Assembly: GCA_050739575.1 (NCBI GenBank)
Contig: JBOIBN010000034.1
Span: forward strand, 1-25,321
Reading direction: 5' to 3'
DNA length: 25,321 bases
From: JBOIBN01 sp050739575
Lineage (GTDB): Bacteria; Pseudomonadota; Gammaproteobacteria; JAKDMP01
Positions 1 through 8,070 of the stretch are shown in pieces. The translations under genes and the position numbers were made by a program. The notes below the pieces were generated by a model that was not told the origin of the DNA, made no database searches, and worked only from the letters and a program-made list of their open reading frames with translations. Position 1 is the first letter of the stretch; each line of letters opens with the position of its first letter.

Positions 1-669
1 ATCCGCGATTCCGCCGAGGGCGCGGGCGCCCGCAAGGTCTATCTCATCAACGAGCCGATGGCGGCAGCCATCGGGGCAGGGCTCCCGGTGCACGAGCCGC
101 AGGGCTCGATGGTGCTCGATGTCGGCGGCGGCACCTCCGAGGTTGCCGTGATCTCGCTCAACGGCGTCGTCTATGCGGCCTCGGTGCGCATCGGCGGCGA
201 CCGCTTCGACGAGGCCATCCTTAACTACGTGCGGCGCAACTACAGCATCCTGATCGGCGAGGCGACCGCAGAGCGGATCAAGATCCAGATCGGTTCGGCC
301 TTCCCCGGACGTGAGGTGCGCGAGATGGAGGTCAAGGGCCGCAATCTCGCCGAGGGCGTGCCGCGCAGCTTCGTGCTCAATTCAAACGAGATTCTGGAGG
401 CACTGCAGGAGCCGCTCGCCGGAATCGTAGGCGCGGTCAAGCAGGCACTCGAGCAGACGCCGCCGGAACTCGCGGGCGACGTTGCCGAACGCGGTCTCGT
501 GCTCTCGGGCGGAGGGGCATTGCTCAGGGATTTCGATCGGCTGATCGCCGAGGAAACCGGGATCGCGGTTATCATCGCCGAAGATCCGCTGACCTGCGTC
601 GCCCGCGGCGGCGGTCGCGCCCTGGAAATCATTGACGAGCACGGACCGGACCTTCTAGCCCTCGAGTAG
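1..669 (+). CDS. mreB: Rod shape-determining protein MreB, C-terminal part (5' truncated by window)
   Basis: The reading frame is open from base 1 to a TAG at 667-669 and gives about 222 residues, the C-terminal two thirds of the actin-like protein MreB. The segment IRDSAEGAGARKVYLINEP followed by MAAAIGAGLPV is characteristic of MreB. The phosphate-2 loop LDVGGGTSEVAVIS and the adenosine-loop segment LSGGGALLRDFDRLI are both visible. MreB polymerises on the inner membrane and guides the elongasome (MreC, MreD, PBP2, RodA), whose genes follow in that order. The N-terminus lies outside the window, so start, RBS and promoter cannot be judged. Nothing in the visible part is damaged. The gap to mreC is 242 bp, long for this operon, and contains a MITE-like element. 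Confidence 0.97.
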   Translation: MRDSAEGAGARKVYLINEPMAAAIGAGLPVHEPQGSMVLDVGGGTSEVAVISLNGVVYAASVRIGGDRFDEAILNYVRRNYSILIGEATAERIKIQIGSAFPGREVREMEVKGRNLAEGVPRSFVLNSNEILEALQEPLAGIVGAVKQALEQTPPELAGDVAERGLVLSGGGALLRDFDRLIAEETGIAVIIAEDPLTCVARGGGRALEIIDEHGPDLLALE

Positions 670-735
670 GCCGACCGATGCCGGGGGGCTGTGAACCGCG
701 TGGCGTGCAGACCGTTCCGGTACGCCGTTATGACT

Positions 736-858
736 AGAACCTATCTCATAATCCCCCGCGGCCGCGACCGCGGCGATTTGGGTTCGGCGCGCGACGCACC
801 TCGCAGCTGCGCATTTCGACCAGTAACACGGTTCGCGCTGGATTATGAGACAGGTTCT
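736..858. mobile_element. MITE-like 123-bp element with 19-bp terminal inverted repeats
   Basis: The left end, 736-754, reads AGAACCTATCTCATAATCC. The right end, 840-858, reads GGATTATGAGACAGGTTCT, the reverse complement of the left end with one mismatch (18 of 19). The 85-bp interior is very GC-rich, includes a CCGCGG palindrome near the left end and has no gene. If the ends are taken one base further in, the flanks are TA on the left (735-736) and TG on the right (858-859), which could be a decayed TA target duplication. Size and layout resemble non-autonomous elements such as Correia repeats. A structured RNA in the mre transcript is the alternative: the two ends could pair as a long stem. 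The rest of the 670-911 gap shows no gene and no clear terminator. Confidence 0.55.
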
Positions 859-911
859 GCACAGATTCGCGCCGATGTCGCTCGCCCGGCCGTCCGGGCT
901 GATCATCCGAC

Positions 912-1766
912 GTGAGATTCGCCCGCGAGCATCGTTTTTTCCACGCCTCTCGCGGGCGCGGGTGGCGTGCACTCGTCCTCGGACTCGCTGCGATCGCCCT
1001 GATGGCTGCGGACCATCATTACGCCGCCCTTTCCGGGGCACGCAGCGCGCTCAGTGTCGCGGTCTATCCGGTCGAGTGGCTGGTGAATGCGCCGGCTGCG
1101 GCTTGGCGCAGCGTCTCGACCAATCTTTCGAGCCGTACGTCGCTACTCGCCGAAAACGCCCGCATGCATAGTGAATTGCTGATCGCGAAGGCCGGACTCG
1201 AGCGGCTGGACTCGCTCCAGGAAGAAAACAGTCGCCTGCGGATGCTGCTCAACGCCGCGGGCACGATGCCCGGGCGGGTGGTCGCGACGAGCACGCTCAG
1301 CGTTAACCTGACTCCGTTCGAAAACGTGATTACGGTCAACGCCGGAACCCGCAGCGGCGTACGCGAGGGTCAACCGCTGCTCGATTCCGAGGGCATCGTC
1401 GGCCAAGTGCTCGACGTCGGTCCGCTCAGCGCAAGGGTCATGCTCATCACCGACCCGGCGAGCGCCGTGCCGGTGGAGATTGCACGCACGGGGCTCGCTA
1501 CGCTTGCGATCGGCACCGGTAATCTGAATCGGCTGTCGCTTCCCTATTTGCCCAACAACACCGACGTGAAACCGGGTGACCGCCTCGTTACCTCCGGGCT
1601 CGGCGGACGCTATCCCCGCGGTTATCCCGTCGGGATAGTGACCGCCGTCACCCCGCTGCCCGACCAGCACTTTGCGCGGGTCGAGGCTCGGCCGCTCGCG
1701 CGCCTCGGGCGCGAACACGAAATGTTGATTTATTTCAGCGGCCGCGAGCCGCAGGCGCACCCCTGA
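912..1766 (+). CDS. mreC: Rod shape-determining protein MreC
   Basis: This 284-residue protein is the periplasmic scaffold of the elongasome, linking MreB and MreD to PBP2. A basic N-terminus is followed by one membrane helix (about residues 20-36, ALVLGLAAIALMAADHH). Next comes a coiled coil around residues 78-115 (LLAENARMHSELLIAKAGL, then LQEENSRLRMLL), then the two beta domains with the conserved GVREGQPLLDSEGIVGQV and DRLVTSGLGGRYPRGYPVG segments. Length is normal for the family. The GTG at 912 is the first start giving a complete N-terminus, but no convincing Shine-Dalgarno sequence precedes it. The stop overlaps the mreD start by one base (TGATG). Confidence 0.95.
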   Translation: MRFAREHRFFHASRGRGWRALVLGLAAIALMAADHHYAALSGARSALSVAVYPVEWLVNAPAAAWRSVSTNLSSRTSLLAENARMHSELLIAKAGLERLDSLQEENSRLRMLLNAAGTMPGRVVATSTLSVNLTPFENVITVNAGTRSGVREGQPLLDSEGIVGQVLDVGPLSARVMLITDPASAVPVEIARTGLATLAIGTGNLNRLSLPYLPNNTDVKPGDRLVTSGLGGRYPRGYPVGIVTAVTPLPDQHFARVEARPLARLGREHEMLIYFSGREPQAHP

Positions 1767-2248
1767 TGCAGCGCCTGCGCATGGTGCTCACGGTCGTGAT
1801 CAGCATTATCGTCGCACTGGCGCTCACGGTGGTACCGTGGCCCGAGTGGGCGGAACCCCTGCGTCCGCTGTGGGTCGCCCTCACCGTGTTCTACTGGGTC
1901 ATCGCACTGCCCGAGCACCTCGGCGTATTGTTTGCATGGATCGTTGGATTGCTGCTCGATGCGCTCACCGGGACACTGCTTGGGGCCCATGCACTCGCGC
2001 TTACGTTGGTCGCCTTCGTCGCGGCACGCACCCATCTGAAGCTGAGGATGTATCCACTCTGGCAGCAGAGCTTCACGGTCGGCCTCGCACTCGCGCTTTA
2101 CGCCTTCGTGTTGTTCTGGATCGGCGGACTCACGGGCGCAATGACGCTTCCGCTCGACCGTTTCGTGCCGGTCGCGATCAGCATGCTGATCTGGCCCTGG
2201 ATTTACATGACCCTGCGGGCGCTGCGGCGCCGCTTCGCTCTCGCCTGA
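1766..2248 (+). CDS. mreD: Rod shape-determining protein MreD
   Basis: This is a 160-residue, very hydrophobic protein with five to six predicted membrane helices, the normal size and character of MreD. It is the inner-membrane partner of MreC in the elongasome. Recognisable parts are PLWVALTVFYWVIALPEHLG and the GLLLDALTGTLLGAHAL segment (about residues 62-78), which matches the conserved G-LLD-L-G-LLG-HAL pattern. The ATG overlaps the mreC stop by one base, and mrdA begins four bases after the mreD stop, so the three genes are surely co-transcribed and probably translationally coupled. Sequence conservation in MreD is low, so the call rests on position plus this motif. Confidence 0.93.
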   Translation: MQRLRMVLTVVISIIVALALTVVPWPEWAEPLRPLWVALTVFYWVIALPEHLGVLFAWIVGLLLDALTGTLLGAHALALTLVAFVAARTHLKLRMYPLWQQSFTVGLALALYAFVLFWIGGLTGAMTLPLDRFVPVAISMLIWPWIYMTLRALRRRFALA

Positions 2249-2251
2249 TAC

Positions 2252-4129
2252 ATGGCAAAACTGCCGCCATTCGGCGTCGGACGCGAGCGCTACGTCCGGC
2301 GGCTCGCGCTCGTCGCCGGCGTCGCCATGCTGCTCGGCGCGGGGCTGCTCGCGAGGCTCGCCTGGCTGCAGATCATCGAAGCGCCTTACTACAGCGAACT
2401 CGCACGTGGGAATCGTACCCGCCTGGTCCCGCTGGCACCAACCCGGGGGCTCATCTACGATCGCAACGGCAAGCTGCTGGCGGAAAACGTACCCACCTAC
2501 GAAATCACGCTGATACCCGATCAGGTCAAAGACGTCGCGACCACTCTCAAGCGACTGGATAAAATCATCCCGATCACGGCGCAGGATCTGGAAAACTACC
2601 GCAAGCTGCGGGCCACCAAGCAGTCGTTTCAACCGGTCCCTGTCAAAACCGATCTCAGCCCCGCTGAGGTGGCCCGCTTTGCCGTCAACCGTCAGAATTT
2701 CCCGGGACTGGACGTGAGCGCGACGCTCAAGCGCCATTACCCACCGGGCACCGATGCCACCGACGTGGTGGGCTACGTCGGGCTGATGAGCACCGAAGAC
2801 CTCAAGCGTCTCGATGCCAACCAATATGGTGCCAGTGCCCGCGTCGGGAAAATCGGCGTGGAATGGCAATACGAACGTCTGCTGCACGGGCGCATCGGCT
2901 ACCAGAGGGTGGAAGTTAATGCGTCCGGCCGCACGGTACGGGTGCTCACAACTCATCCACCGCGGCCGGGCGCCGACATCTATCTCACGATTGATGATCG
3001 TCTGCAGCGGATTGCCTACGACGCACTTGGCGATCGGCCGGGCGCCGTCGTCGCGATCCAGCCGGCGACGGGCGCCGTATTGTGTCTGGTTAGCAAGCCG
3101 GGCTTCGACCCGAACCTCTTCGTGACCGGAATTTCGCGGGCCAACTACGCGGCACTACTGGCGCGTCCCGGCGATCCGCTGGTGAACCGGGCGCTGCGCG
3201 GGCGCTACGCACCAGGTTCGACGATCAAACCGTTTCTGGGTCTTGCGGCGCTCCACTACGGCGTGCTCACGCCGGCGACGACGCTTTATGCAGGTCCGAC
3301 CTTCAAGCTGCCCAATTACTCGCACGTGTTCCACGACTGGAATCCGTATCAGGGCAGCAACGAAACGCTGGAAGAGGCGCTGATACGTTCGACCGATACA
3401 TTTTTTTATCAGGTCGCGCAAAAGCTCGGCATCGAGCGCATGCACGATTTTCTCACCCAGTTCGGCTTTGGCGATAAACCACCGATCGATCTGCCCGGCG
3501 CGCTTGCCGGCGTCAACCCTTCTCCGGCCTGGAAGCTACGCACCTATCACAAGCCTTGGTATCGCGGCGAGACCATCAACAACGGCATCGGCCAGGGCTA
3601 TTGGCAGATTACGCCGCTGCAACTGGCCTGGGCGACGGCGAACCTCGCTACCCACGGCAAACGCTACAAGCCGCACGTGCTCGGCGCCGTGTATGACATG
3701 CGCACCGGAAAGCGGCGCACCATTGCACCCGATCCGCTCGGCGCGATTACACTGCCCGAGGCGGGCGAGTGGGGCTACGTTACTCATGCCCTCCAGGAAG
3801 TAATCATGAACCCCCGCGGAACCGCACATGCCATCGCCGCAGGACTCGACTTCCCGATGGCGGGCAAAACCGGGACCGCGCAGGTGACCAGCATCTATCA
3901 CAGCGACTTTGCCAAGGAGGAAGACATTCCGCCCGCGCAGCGGGACAACGCGCTCTTCATCGGCTTTGCGCCAGTGCAAAATCCGGCGATTGCCGTTGCC
4001 GTGGTGGTCGAGCACGGCGGCGGCGGTTCGACCGCCGCCGCACCGATCGCGCGCAAGGTGATCGCCGCGTGGCTACGCGAGAACGGGGCCGTGGGCAGCG
4101 GGGACAAGAGTGCTCCACAAGCACATTGA
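2252..4129 (+). CDS. mrdA: Peptidoglycan D,D-transpeptidase PBP2
   Basis: At 625 residues this is a full-length class B penicillin-binding protein that cross-links new peptidoglycan during lateral wall growth, working with RodA. One N-terminal membrane anchor (about residues 17-38) is followed by the pedestal domain with APTRGLIYDRNGKLLAENVP and then the transpeptidase domain. The catalytic SxxK motif is S323-T-I-K326 in APGSTIKPFLG. STDTFFYQ supplies the second motif (SxD, as usual in PBP2). K539-T-G541 in AGKTGTAQ is the third. All active-site elements are intact. The start is four bases after mreD, and the 3' end overlaps rodA by 20 bases. The C-terminal tail beyond the transpeptidase domain is short. 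Confidence 0.97.
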   Translation: MAKLPPFGVGRERYVRRLALVAGVAMLLGAGLLARLAWLQIIEAPYYSELARGNRTRLVPLAPTRGLIYDRNGKLLAENVPTYEITLIPDQVKDVATTLKRLDKIIPITAQDLENYRKLRATKQSFQPVPVKTDLSPAEVARFAVNRQNFPGLDVSATLKRHYPPGTDATDVVGYVGLMSTEDLKRLDANQYGASARVGKIGVEWQYERLLHGRIGYQRVEVNASGRTVRVLTTHPPRPGADIYLTIDDRLQRIAYDALGDRPGAVVAIQPATGAVLCLVSKPGFDPNLFVTGISRANYAALLARPGDPLVNRALRGRYAPGSTIKPFLGLAALHYGVLTPATTLYAGPTFKLPNYSHVFHDWNPYQGSNETLEEALIRSTDTFFYQVAQKLGIERMHDFLTQFGFGDKPPIDLPGALAGVNPSPAWKLRTYHKPWYRGETINNGIGQGYWQITPLQLAWATANLATHGKRYKPHVLGAVYDMRTGKRRTIAPDPLGAITLPEAGEWGYVTHALQEVIMNPRGTAHAIAAGLDFPMAGKTGTAQVTSIYHSDFAKEEDIPPAQRDNALFIGFAPVQNPAIAVAVVVEHGGGGSTAAAPIARKVIAAWLRENGAVGSGDKSAPQAH

Positions 4130-5183
4130 CCGTCCGCTGCTTTCCGCCCTGCTGCTGCTCGCGTTGGGCGGCCTCGCGCTGCTTTACAGCGCGAGCGGCG
4201 GCGACTGGCAGCTCGTCGCACGCCAGGGCGTGCGGCTTGCGATCGGGCTGGTCTTGATGACGGCGCTGATCGCGACCCCCCCGCGCTACTTTCGCATCGC
4301 GAGTCCGGTTTTTTTTGCAATCGCCCTGGCGTTACTCCTCGCGGTGCTCGCGATCGGAGCCACCGGGCGGGGCGCCGAACGCTGGCTGGACCTCGGCCCG
4401 ATCCAGTTCCAGCCCTCGGAGTTGATGAAGATCGCGCTTCCCCTCATGCTCGCGTGGTTCTTTCACGAACGTCCGCCGCCGCCGGCTTGGCGCGCCGTCC
4501 TCATCGGGCTCGTCATCATTGCGGTGCCGGCGGCGCTCATCACTATTCAGCCGGATCTCGGCACCGCGTGTCTCATCTTTGCGGTAGGCGTGGCGATGCT
4601 TGTCCTTGCAGGTCTTTCCTGGCGTTACATACTGCTCTTCGCGATCCTGATCGGAGCCGCCATACCCCTGGGCTGGCATTTTTTGCACGACTATCAGCGC
4701 GAGCGCGTGCTCGTATTTTTCGATCCCGCCCGCGATCCGCTCGGCGCGGGTTACCACATCATCCAGTCGAAGATCGCGATCGGCTCAGGCGCTCTGTTTG
4801 GCCAGGGATTTCTCGGCGGCACCCAGGCCCGGCTCGACTTCCTGCCCGAGCACACGACCGACTTCATCTTTGCGGTGTTTGCCGAGCAGTTCGGCTTCGT
4901 CGGCGTGCTGGCGCTGCTCGCGTTGTACGCCTTCATCATCGGGCGTGGGTTTGTACTAGCCTTCCGTGCGCATACCCATTACGGACGTCTCGCCGCCGCC
5001 GGACTGATGACGACCTTTCTGCTTTACGTGCTCGTCAATGTCGGCATGGTCGTGGGACTGGCCCCGGTGGTCGGGGTGCCGCTGCCGCTGATAAGCTATG
5101 GGGGCACCTCGATCGTCACCGTACTCGCCGGTTTCGGTATCCTTGTCAGCATCGCCGCCCATCGCCGGTTTATTGATTCGTGA
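4110..5183 (+). CDS. rodA: Peptidoglycan glycosyltransferase RodA (SEDS family)
   Basis: This 357-residue polytopic membrane protein belongs to the SEDS family. RodA polymerises lipid II into glycan strands and pairs with PBP2, encoded just upstream. About ten membrane helices are apparent. Family signatures include GRGAERWLDLGPIQFQPSEL, the QPDLGTACL segment, the GQGFLGGTQARLDFLPEHTT periplasmic loop, and the C-terminal PLPLISYGGTS with GFGILVSI. The length is slightly below E. coli RodA (370). The GTG at 4110 has GGGGAC a few bases upstream (4099-4105), lies inside the end of mrdA and gives a complete first helix. The stop overlaps the next start as GTGA at 5180-5183. Confidence 0.96.
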   Translation: MLHKHIDRPLLSALLLLALGGLALLYSASGGDWQLVARQGVRLAIGLVLMTALIATPPRYFRIASPVFFAIALALLLAVLAIGATGRGAERWLDLGPIQFQPSELMKIALPLMLAWFFHERPPPPAWRAVLIGLVIIAVPAALITIQPDLGTACLIFAVGVAMLVLAGLSWRYILLFAILIGAAIPLGWHFLHDYQRERVLVFFDPARDPLGAGYHIIQSKIAIGSGALFGQGFLGGTQARLDFLPEHTTDFIFAVFAEQFGFVGVLALLALYAFIIGRGFVLAFRAHTHYGRLAAAGLMTTFLLYVLVNVGMVVGLAPVVGVPLPLISYGGTSIVTVLAGFGILVSIAAHRRFIDS

Positions 5184-6193
5184 AACGCCTCGCTACCCTC
5201 ATCGCCCTCACGGGCATGCTGTTTGCCGCACCCGGCGCATTCGCGCTCGACGTGCACAGTCCGACCGTGCAAAAGTTCATCACGCAGATGGTGGTCCAGC
5301 ACCAGTTCCAGCGCGCACAGCTCGAGCAGTTGCTCGCCGGAATCGAACCGGATCAGGGCATTATCCAGCTGATGGAGAAACCTGCAGAGGCGCTGCCCTG
5401 GTATCGCTATCGCGCCATATTCGTGACCCCGGGACGAGCCATCGCGGGAAGCGTGTTCGTGGCTGCGAATCGGCAAGCGCTCGCCGCCGCCGAAGACAAA
5501 TACGGGGTGCCGCCCGCTATCGTCGCCGCCCTTGTCGGCATGGAAAGCCTCTACGGCAAATCCGAAGGCAGCCACTCGGCACTTACCGCGCTCGCGACGC
5601 TCGCTTTCGACTATCCCAGGCGTGCGGAGTTTTTCCGCAAGGAACTTGCGGCCTATCTGCTGCTCTGCCGGGATAACCATTTCGATCCCGCGGCACTCAA
5701 GTCGTCGTACGCCGGTGCGCTCGGCGCAGCCCAGTTCATGCCGTCGAGCTATCTCAGCTATGCGGTGGATGTCGGAGGGAACGGCAGCAACCTGTTTACC
5801 GACTGGCCGGACATCGTTGCGAGCGTCGCCCACTATCTCGCTGTGCACGGCTGGCGCGCGGGGGAACCCGTGGCCACGTTAGCGACCGTTCCGGACCACT
5901 TCGATCCGCAGGATTTAATCGGTGTCACGAGTACCGCTCAGGCCTTGCGTGCGCGAGGGGTGGTATTCAAAGCGCCGGCGACGGTGACGGCAGCCGCCCC
6001 GGCACGCCTCGTCGAAATCGAAACCGGATCCGGCAAAAAGCAATACTGGGTCGGCCTGCCGAATTTCATGGTACTGATGGCCTACAACCACAGCGTGTTG
6101 TACGCGCTCGCGGCGACCCAGCTCGCCGCAGCCATTGACGAGGCCGCGACTCCCGCCAGCTCCGGGGGGCCGCTTGCGGCCGGCGACGATTGA
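5180..6193 (+). CDS. mltB: Membrane-bound lytic murein transglycosylase B
   Basis: This 337-residue protein is a lytic transglycosylase of the MltB (GH103) type, which cleaves the MurNAc-GlcNAc bond to give 1,6-anhydroMurNAc. The N-terminus MKRLATLIALTGMLFAAPGAFA is a typical signal peptide. There is no lipobox cysteine, so the protein is probably periplasmic rather than a lipoprotein. The catalytic glutamate is E122 in VGMESLYGKSEG. GALGAAQFMPSSYLSYAVD and the NLFTDWPDIVASVAHYL segment are further family signatures. Its position between rodA and rlpA is common in gammaproteobacteria. The GTG start overlaps the rodA stop by four bases. The anhydro sugars it makes feed the recycling route that includes amgK and murU further along. 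Confidence 0.93.
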   Translation: MKRLATLIALTGMLFAAPGAFALDVHSPTVQKFITQMVVQHQFQRAQLEQLLAGIEPDQGIIQLMEKPAEALPWYRYRAIFVTPGRAIAGSVFVAANRQALAAAEDKYGVPPAIVAALVGMESLYGKSEGSHSALTALATLAFDYPRRAEFFRKELAAYLLLCRDNHFDPAALKSSYAGALGAAQFMPSSYLSYAVDVGGNGSNLFTDWPDIVASVAHYLAVHGWRAGEPVATLATVPDHFDPQDLIGVTSTAQALRARGVVFKAPATVTAAAPARLVEIETGSGKKQYWVGLPNFMVLMAYNHSVLYALAATQLAAAIDEAATPASSGGPLAAGDD

Positions 6194-7109
6194 GAAAACG
6201 GCACGGGAGGTTCTGTCAACCGCGTCGCAGGACGCCCGCCGTTCCCCCCCGTTACGGATCGACCTTGCTGCGGCCGCAAGCCGCCCGTCCCGGCGTGCCG
6301 CATTTGGCCTTGTCACCGGTGCGATACTGACGGCACTCTCCGTCACGGCCTGCGCGCCCTTCCCGCAGCACATTACGAAAACCGCAGCTGTTCCGACTGC
6401 GCCGGCCGCCGTCCGAGCGGCGGGCAACTGTGCGCCGAAGACTACCCAGGCCGGCACCTCTTACGTCGTCTACGGCCGCCGCTACCATGTGCGTGCCAAT
6501 GCCCGCGGCTATAACCAGCGCGGCATCGCCTCTTGGTACGGACGCGATTTCCACGGCAAACTCACTTCCAGCGGCGAGCGTTACAACATGTACGCCGCAA
6601 CCGCCGCCGACAAGGTGCTGCCCTTATGCACCTGGGTGAAGGTAACCAATCTGGAAAACGGCCGGCACATCGTGGTGCAGATCAACGACCGCGGTCCCTT
6701 CGTCGCGAATCGCATCATCGATCTTTCCTACGCCGCCGCGAACCAGATCGGGATGTTCATCAAAGGAACGGCGCTGGTAGACGTGCGGGCTATTGCCCCC
6801 CCATCACGCAAGCCGCCACCCAATCTGGCGAGCCTGAGCGCGAGCCAGCCCGTCGCGCCGCTGCATCATCGCGCACTGCTTTACCTGCAACTCGGCGCCT
6901 TTCTCGAACCCGCCAACGCCGAGCGTTTGCGCGTGCGCCTGCTGCTCAACGAGGTGGGACAGGTGACGATTGTGACGACACGCGTGAGAGGGCATCTTTT
7001 TTACCGCGTCCTGATCGGTCCGCTCGGCACGGTCGAAGCAGTGGACGCGCTCACGGCGCATCTCGACCGGCTCGGTTTCAACGAAAGAACCGAAGTGGTC
7101 ATCGAATGA
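6135..7109 (+). CDS. rlpA: Septal ring lytic transglycosylase RlpA (DPBB + SPOR lipoprotein)
   Basis: RlpA is an outer-membrane lipoprotein that binds and, in some species, cleaves denuded glycan strands at the division septum. Two domains are clear. One is a double-psi beta barrel (about residues 128-210) with GIASWYGRDFHGKLTSSGE, the QINDRGPFV motif and RIIDLSYAAANQIGM. The other is a C-terminal SPOR domain (about 245-324, LYLQLGAFLEPANAERLRVR to the end). A lipobox VTAC sits at the end of a hydrophobic stretch, with cysteine about 75 residues in. The start is unsure. The TTG at 6135 overlaps mltB by 59 bases and leaves a long leader before the lipobox. No later ATG, GTG or TTG precedes the lipobox in frame; a CTG at 6213 sits just behind GGGAGG. 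Confidence 0.92.
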   Translation: MTRPRLPPAPGGRLRPATIEKTAREVLSTASQDARRSPPLRIDLAAAASRPSRRAAFGLVTGAILTALSVTACAPFPQHITKTAAVPTAPAAVRAAGNCAPKTTQAGTSYVVYGRRYHVRANARGYNQRGIASWYGRDFHGKLTSSGERYNMYAATAADKVLPLCTWVKVTNLENGRHIVVQINDRGPFVANRIIDLSYAAANQIGMFIKGTALVDVRAIAPPSRKPPPNLASLSASQPVAPLHHRALLYLQLGAFLEPANAERLRVRLLLNEVGQVTIVTTRVRGHLFYRVLIGPLGTVEAVDALTAHLDRLGFNERTEVVIE

Positions 7110-7181
7110 TGCCGCCGTACGATCGGCACAAGCCCCTCAAATCCCTGTTCGGTTCCTTACTCGTCGTGATTTGCATCATCC

Positions 7182-7189
7182 GGTAAAAT
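7182..7189 (+). promoter_or_regulatory. Probable -10 promoter element before the dat-like gene
   Basis: GGTAAAAT contains TAAAAT, five of six matches to the sigma-70 -10 consensus, and lies 14 bases before the ATG at 7204. No good -35 is visible; the best-spaced hexamer, at 7161-7166, is TCGTCG. The same octamer, or GGTAAGAT, precedes amgK, apaG and the SDR gene, which supports a real promoter signal. It would start a second transcript for dat-ybeD-lipB separate from the mre-rlpA series. Confidence 0.5.
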
Positions 7190-7203
7190 TGAAGAGCAAA
7201 ACT

Positions 7204-8070
7204 ATGACTACCGCACTTCCCACCTGCCTGCTCAACGGCGAATTCGTCGCGACGCGCGAAGCGCGCGTCTCGCCGCTCGATCGCGGCTTCCTGTTCGCCG
7301 ACGGCGTCTACGAGGTCGTGCCCTGCTACGGTGGCCGTCCACTGCGACTCGACGCGCATCTCGGGCGGTTCGCGGCTAGCCGGGCGGCGCTCGGTATGAT
7401 CAACCCCTATTCCAACGAACGTTGGCGCGAATTGTTCGGCGAACTCGTCAAAGCTAATGGCGGCGGCAACCTCGGCGTCTATCTACAGGTTACCCGCGGC
7501 GCCGGCGATGGGCGAGATTTTCTTCCTCCGCCGGACCTCACGCCCACCGTGTTCGGTTTCGCCTGGCGACTCGCGCCGCCCACGTCCGAACAACTGGAAC
7601 GTGGTCTCGCCGCCACGACGCTCGAAGACATCCGCTGGCTGCGCTGCGACGTGAAATCCACGGCGCTGCTGGCTGCCGTGCTCCTGCGCCGGGAGGCAGC
7701 GGAGCGCGGCGGCGATGAAGCGATTCTCATCCGCGACGGACATCTTGCCGAAGGCAGTTCGAGCGCGGTATTCGTCGTGAAAGACGGCACCGTCGCAACG
7801 CCGCCCGCCAGCCGCGAGCGGCTGCCGAGCATCACCCGCGATGTGGTAGGCGACGTGATCGCGGCACTCGGCCTTCCATTTGCAGAGTGCGAAGTCGCCG
7901 CGAGCGAACTCGCCGGCATGGACGAAATCTGGATTGCGAGCGCGACGCGTGAGGCACTTGCGATTACCCGGCTGGACGGCAAGCCCGTCGGGGACGGGCT
8001 GCCCGGTTCCGTATGGAAACGCGTGTACGCCGGATTCCAGGCGCTCAAGGCGCGCGAGTGCGGCGCGTGA
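7204..8070 (+). CDS. Class IV PLP aminotransferase, D-amino acid transaminase-like
   Basis: This 288-residue fold-type IV PLP enzyme is probably D-alanine:2-oxoglutarate aminotransferase (Dat), or else a branched-chain type relative. Seen directly are SPLDRGFLFADGVYEVVPCY (with the tyrosine equivalent to Tyr31 of the Bacillus enzyme), the Schiff-base lysine in DVKSTALLAAVLLR, and the cofactor loop EGSSSAVFVV. In the substrate-carboxylate loop the Bacillus R-x-H pattern (RNH) is replaced by R-D-F in TRGAGDGRDFLPP, so substrate choice is uncertain. ATG 7204 has GAAGAG at 7191-7196 and is preferred over an upstream in-frame TTG at 7171, which lies before the likely -10. The gene sits where dacA often lies between rlpA and ybeD, and its stop overlaps ybeD. 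Confidence 0.85.
   Translation: MTTALPTCLLNGEFVATREARVSPLDRGFLFADGVYEVVPCYGGRPLRLDAHLGRFAASRAALGMINPYSNERWRELFGELVKANGGGNLGVYLQVTRGAGDGRDFLPPPDLTPTVFGFAWRLAPPTSEQLERGLAATTLEDIRWLRCDVKSTALLAAVLLRREAAERGGDEAILIRDGHLAEGSSSAVFVVKDGTVATPPASRERLPSITRDVVGDVIAALGLPFAECEVAASELAGMDEIWIASATREALAITRLDGKPVGDGLPGSVWKRVYAGFQALKARECGA

Noticed and set aside
755..839. Small RNA or riboswitch in the interior of the mreB-mreC spacer element
   Set aside because: Apart from the terminal inverted repeats and one GC palindrome, I see no known riboswitch core or RNA motif.
1730..2956. Long open frame on the minus strand opposite mreD and mrdA (408 codons)
   Set aside because: Antisense shadow of high-GC coding DNA; the protein is low-complexity and basic, without recognisable motifs, while the plus strand carries clear mreD and mrdA.
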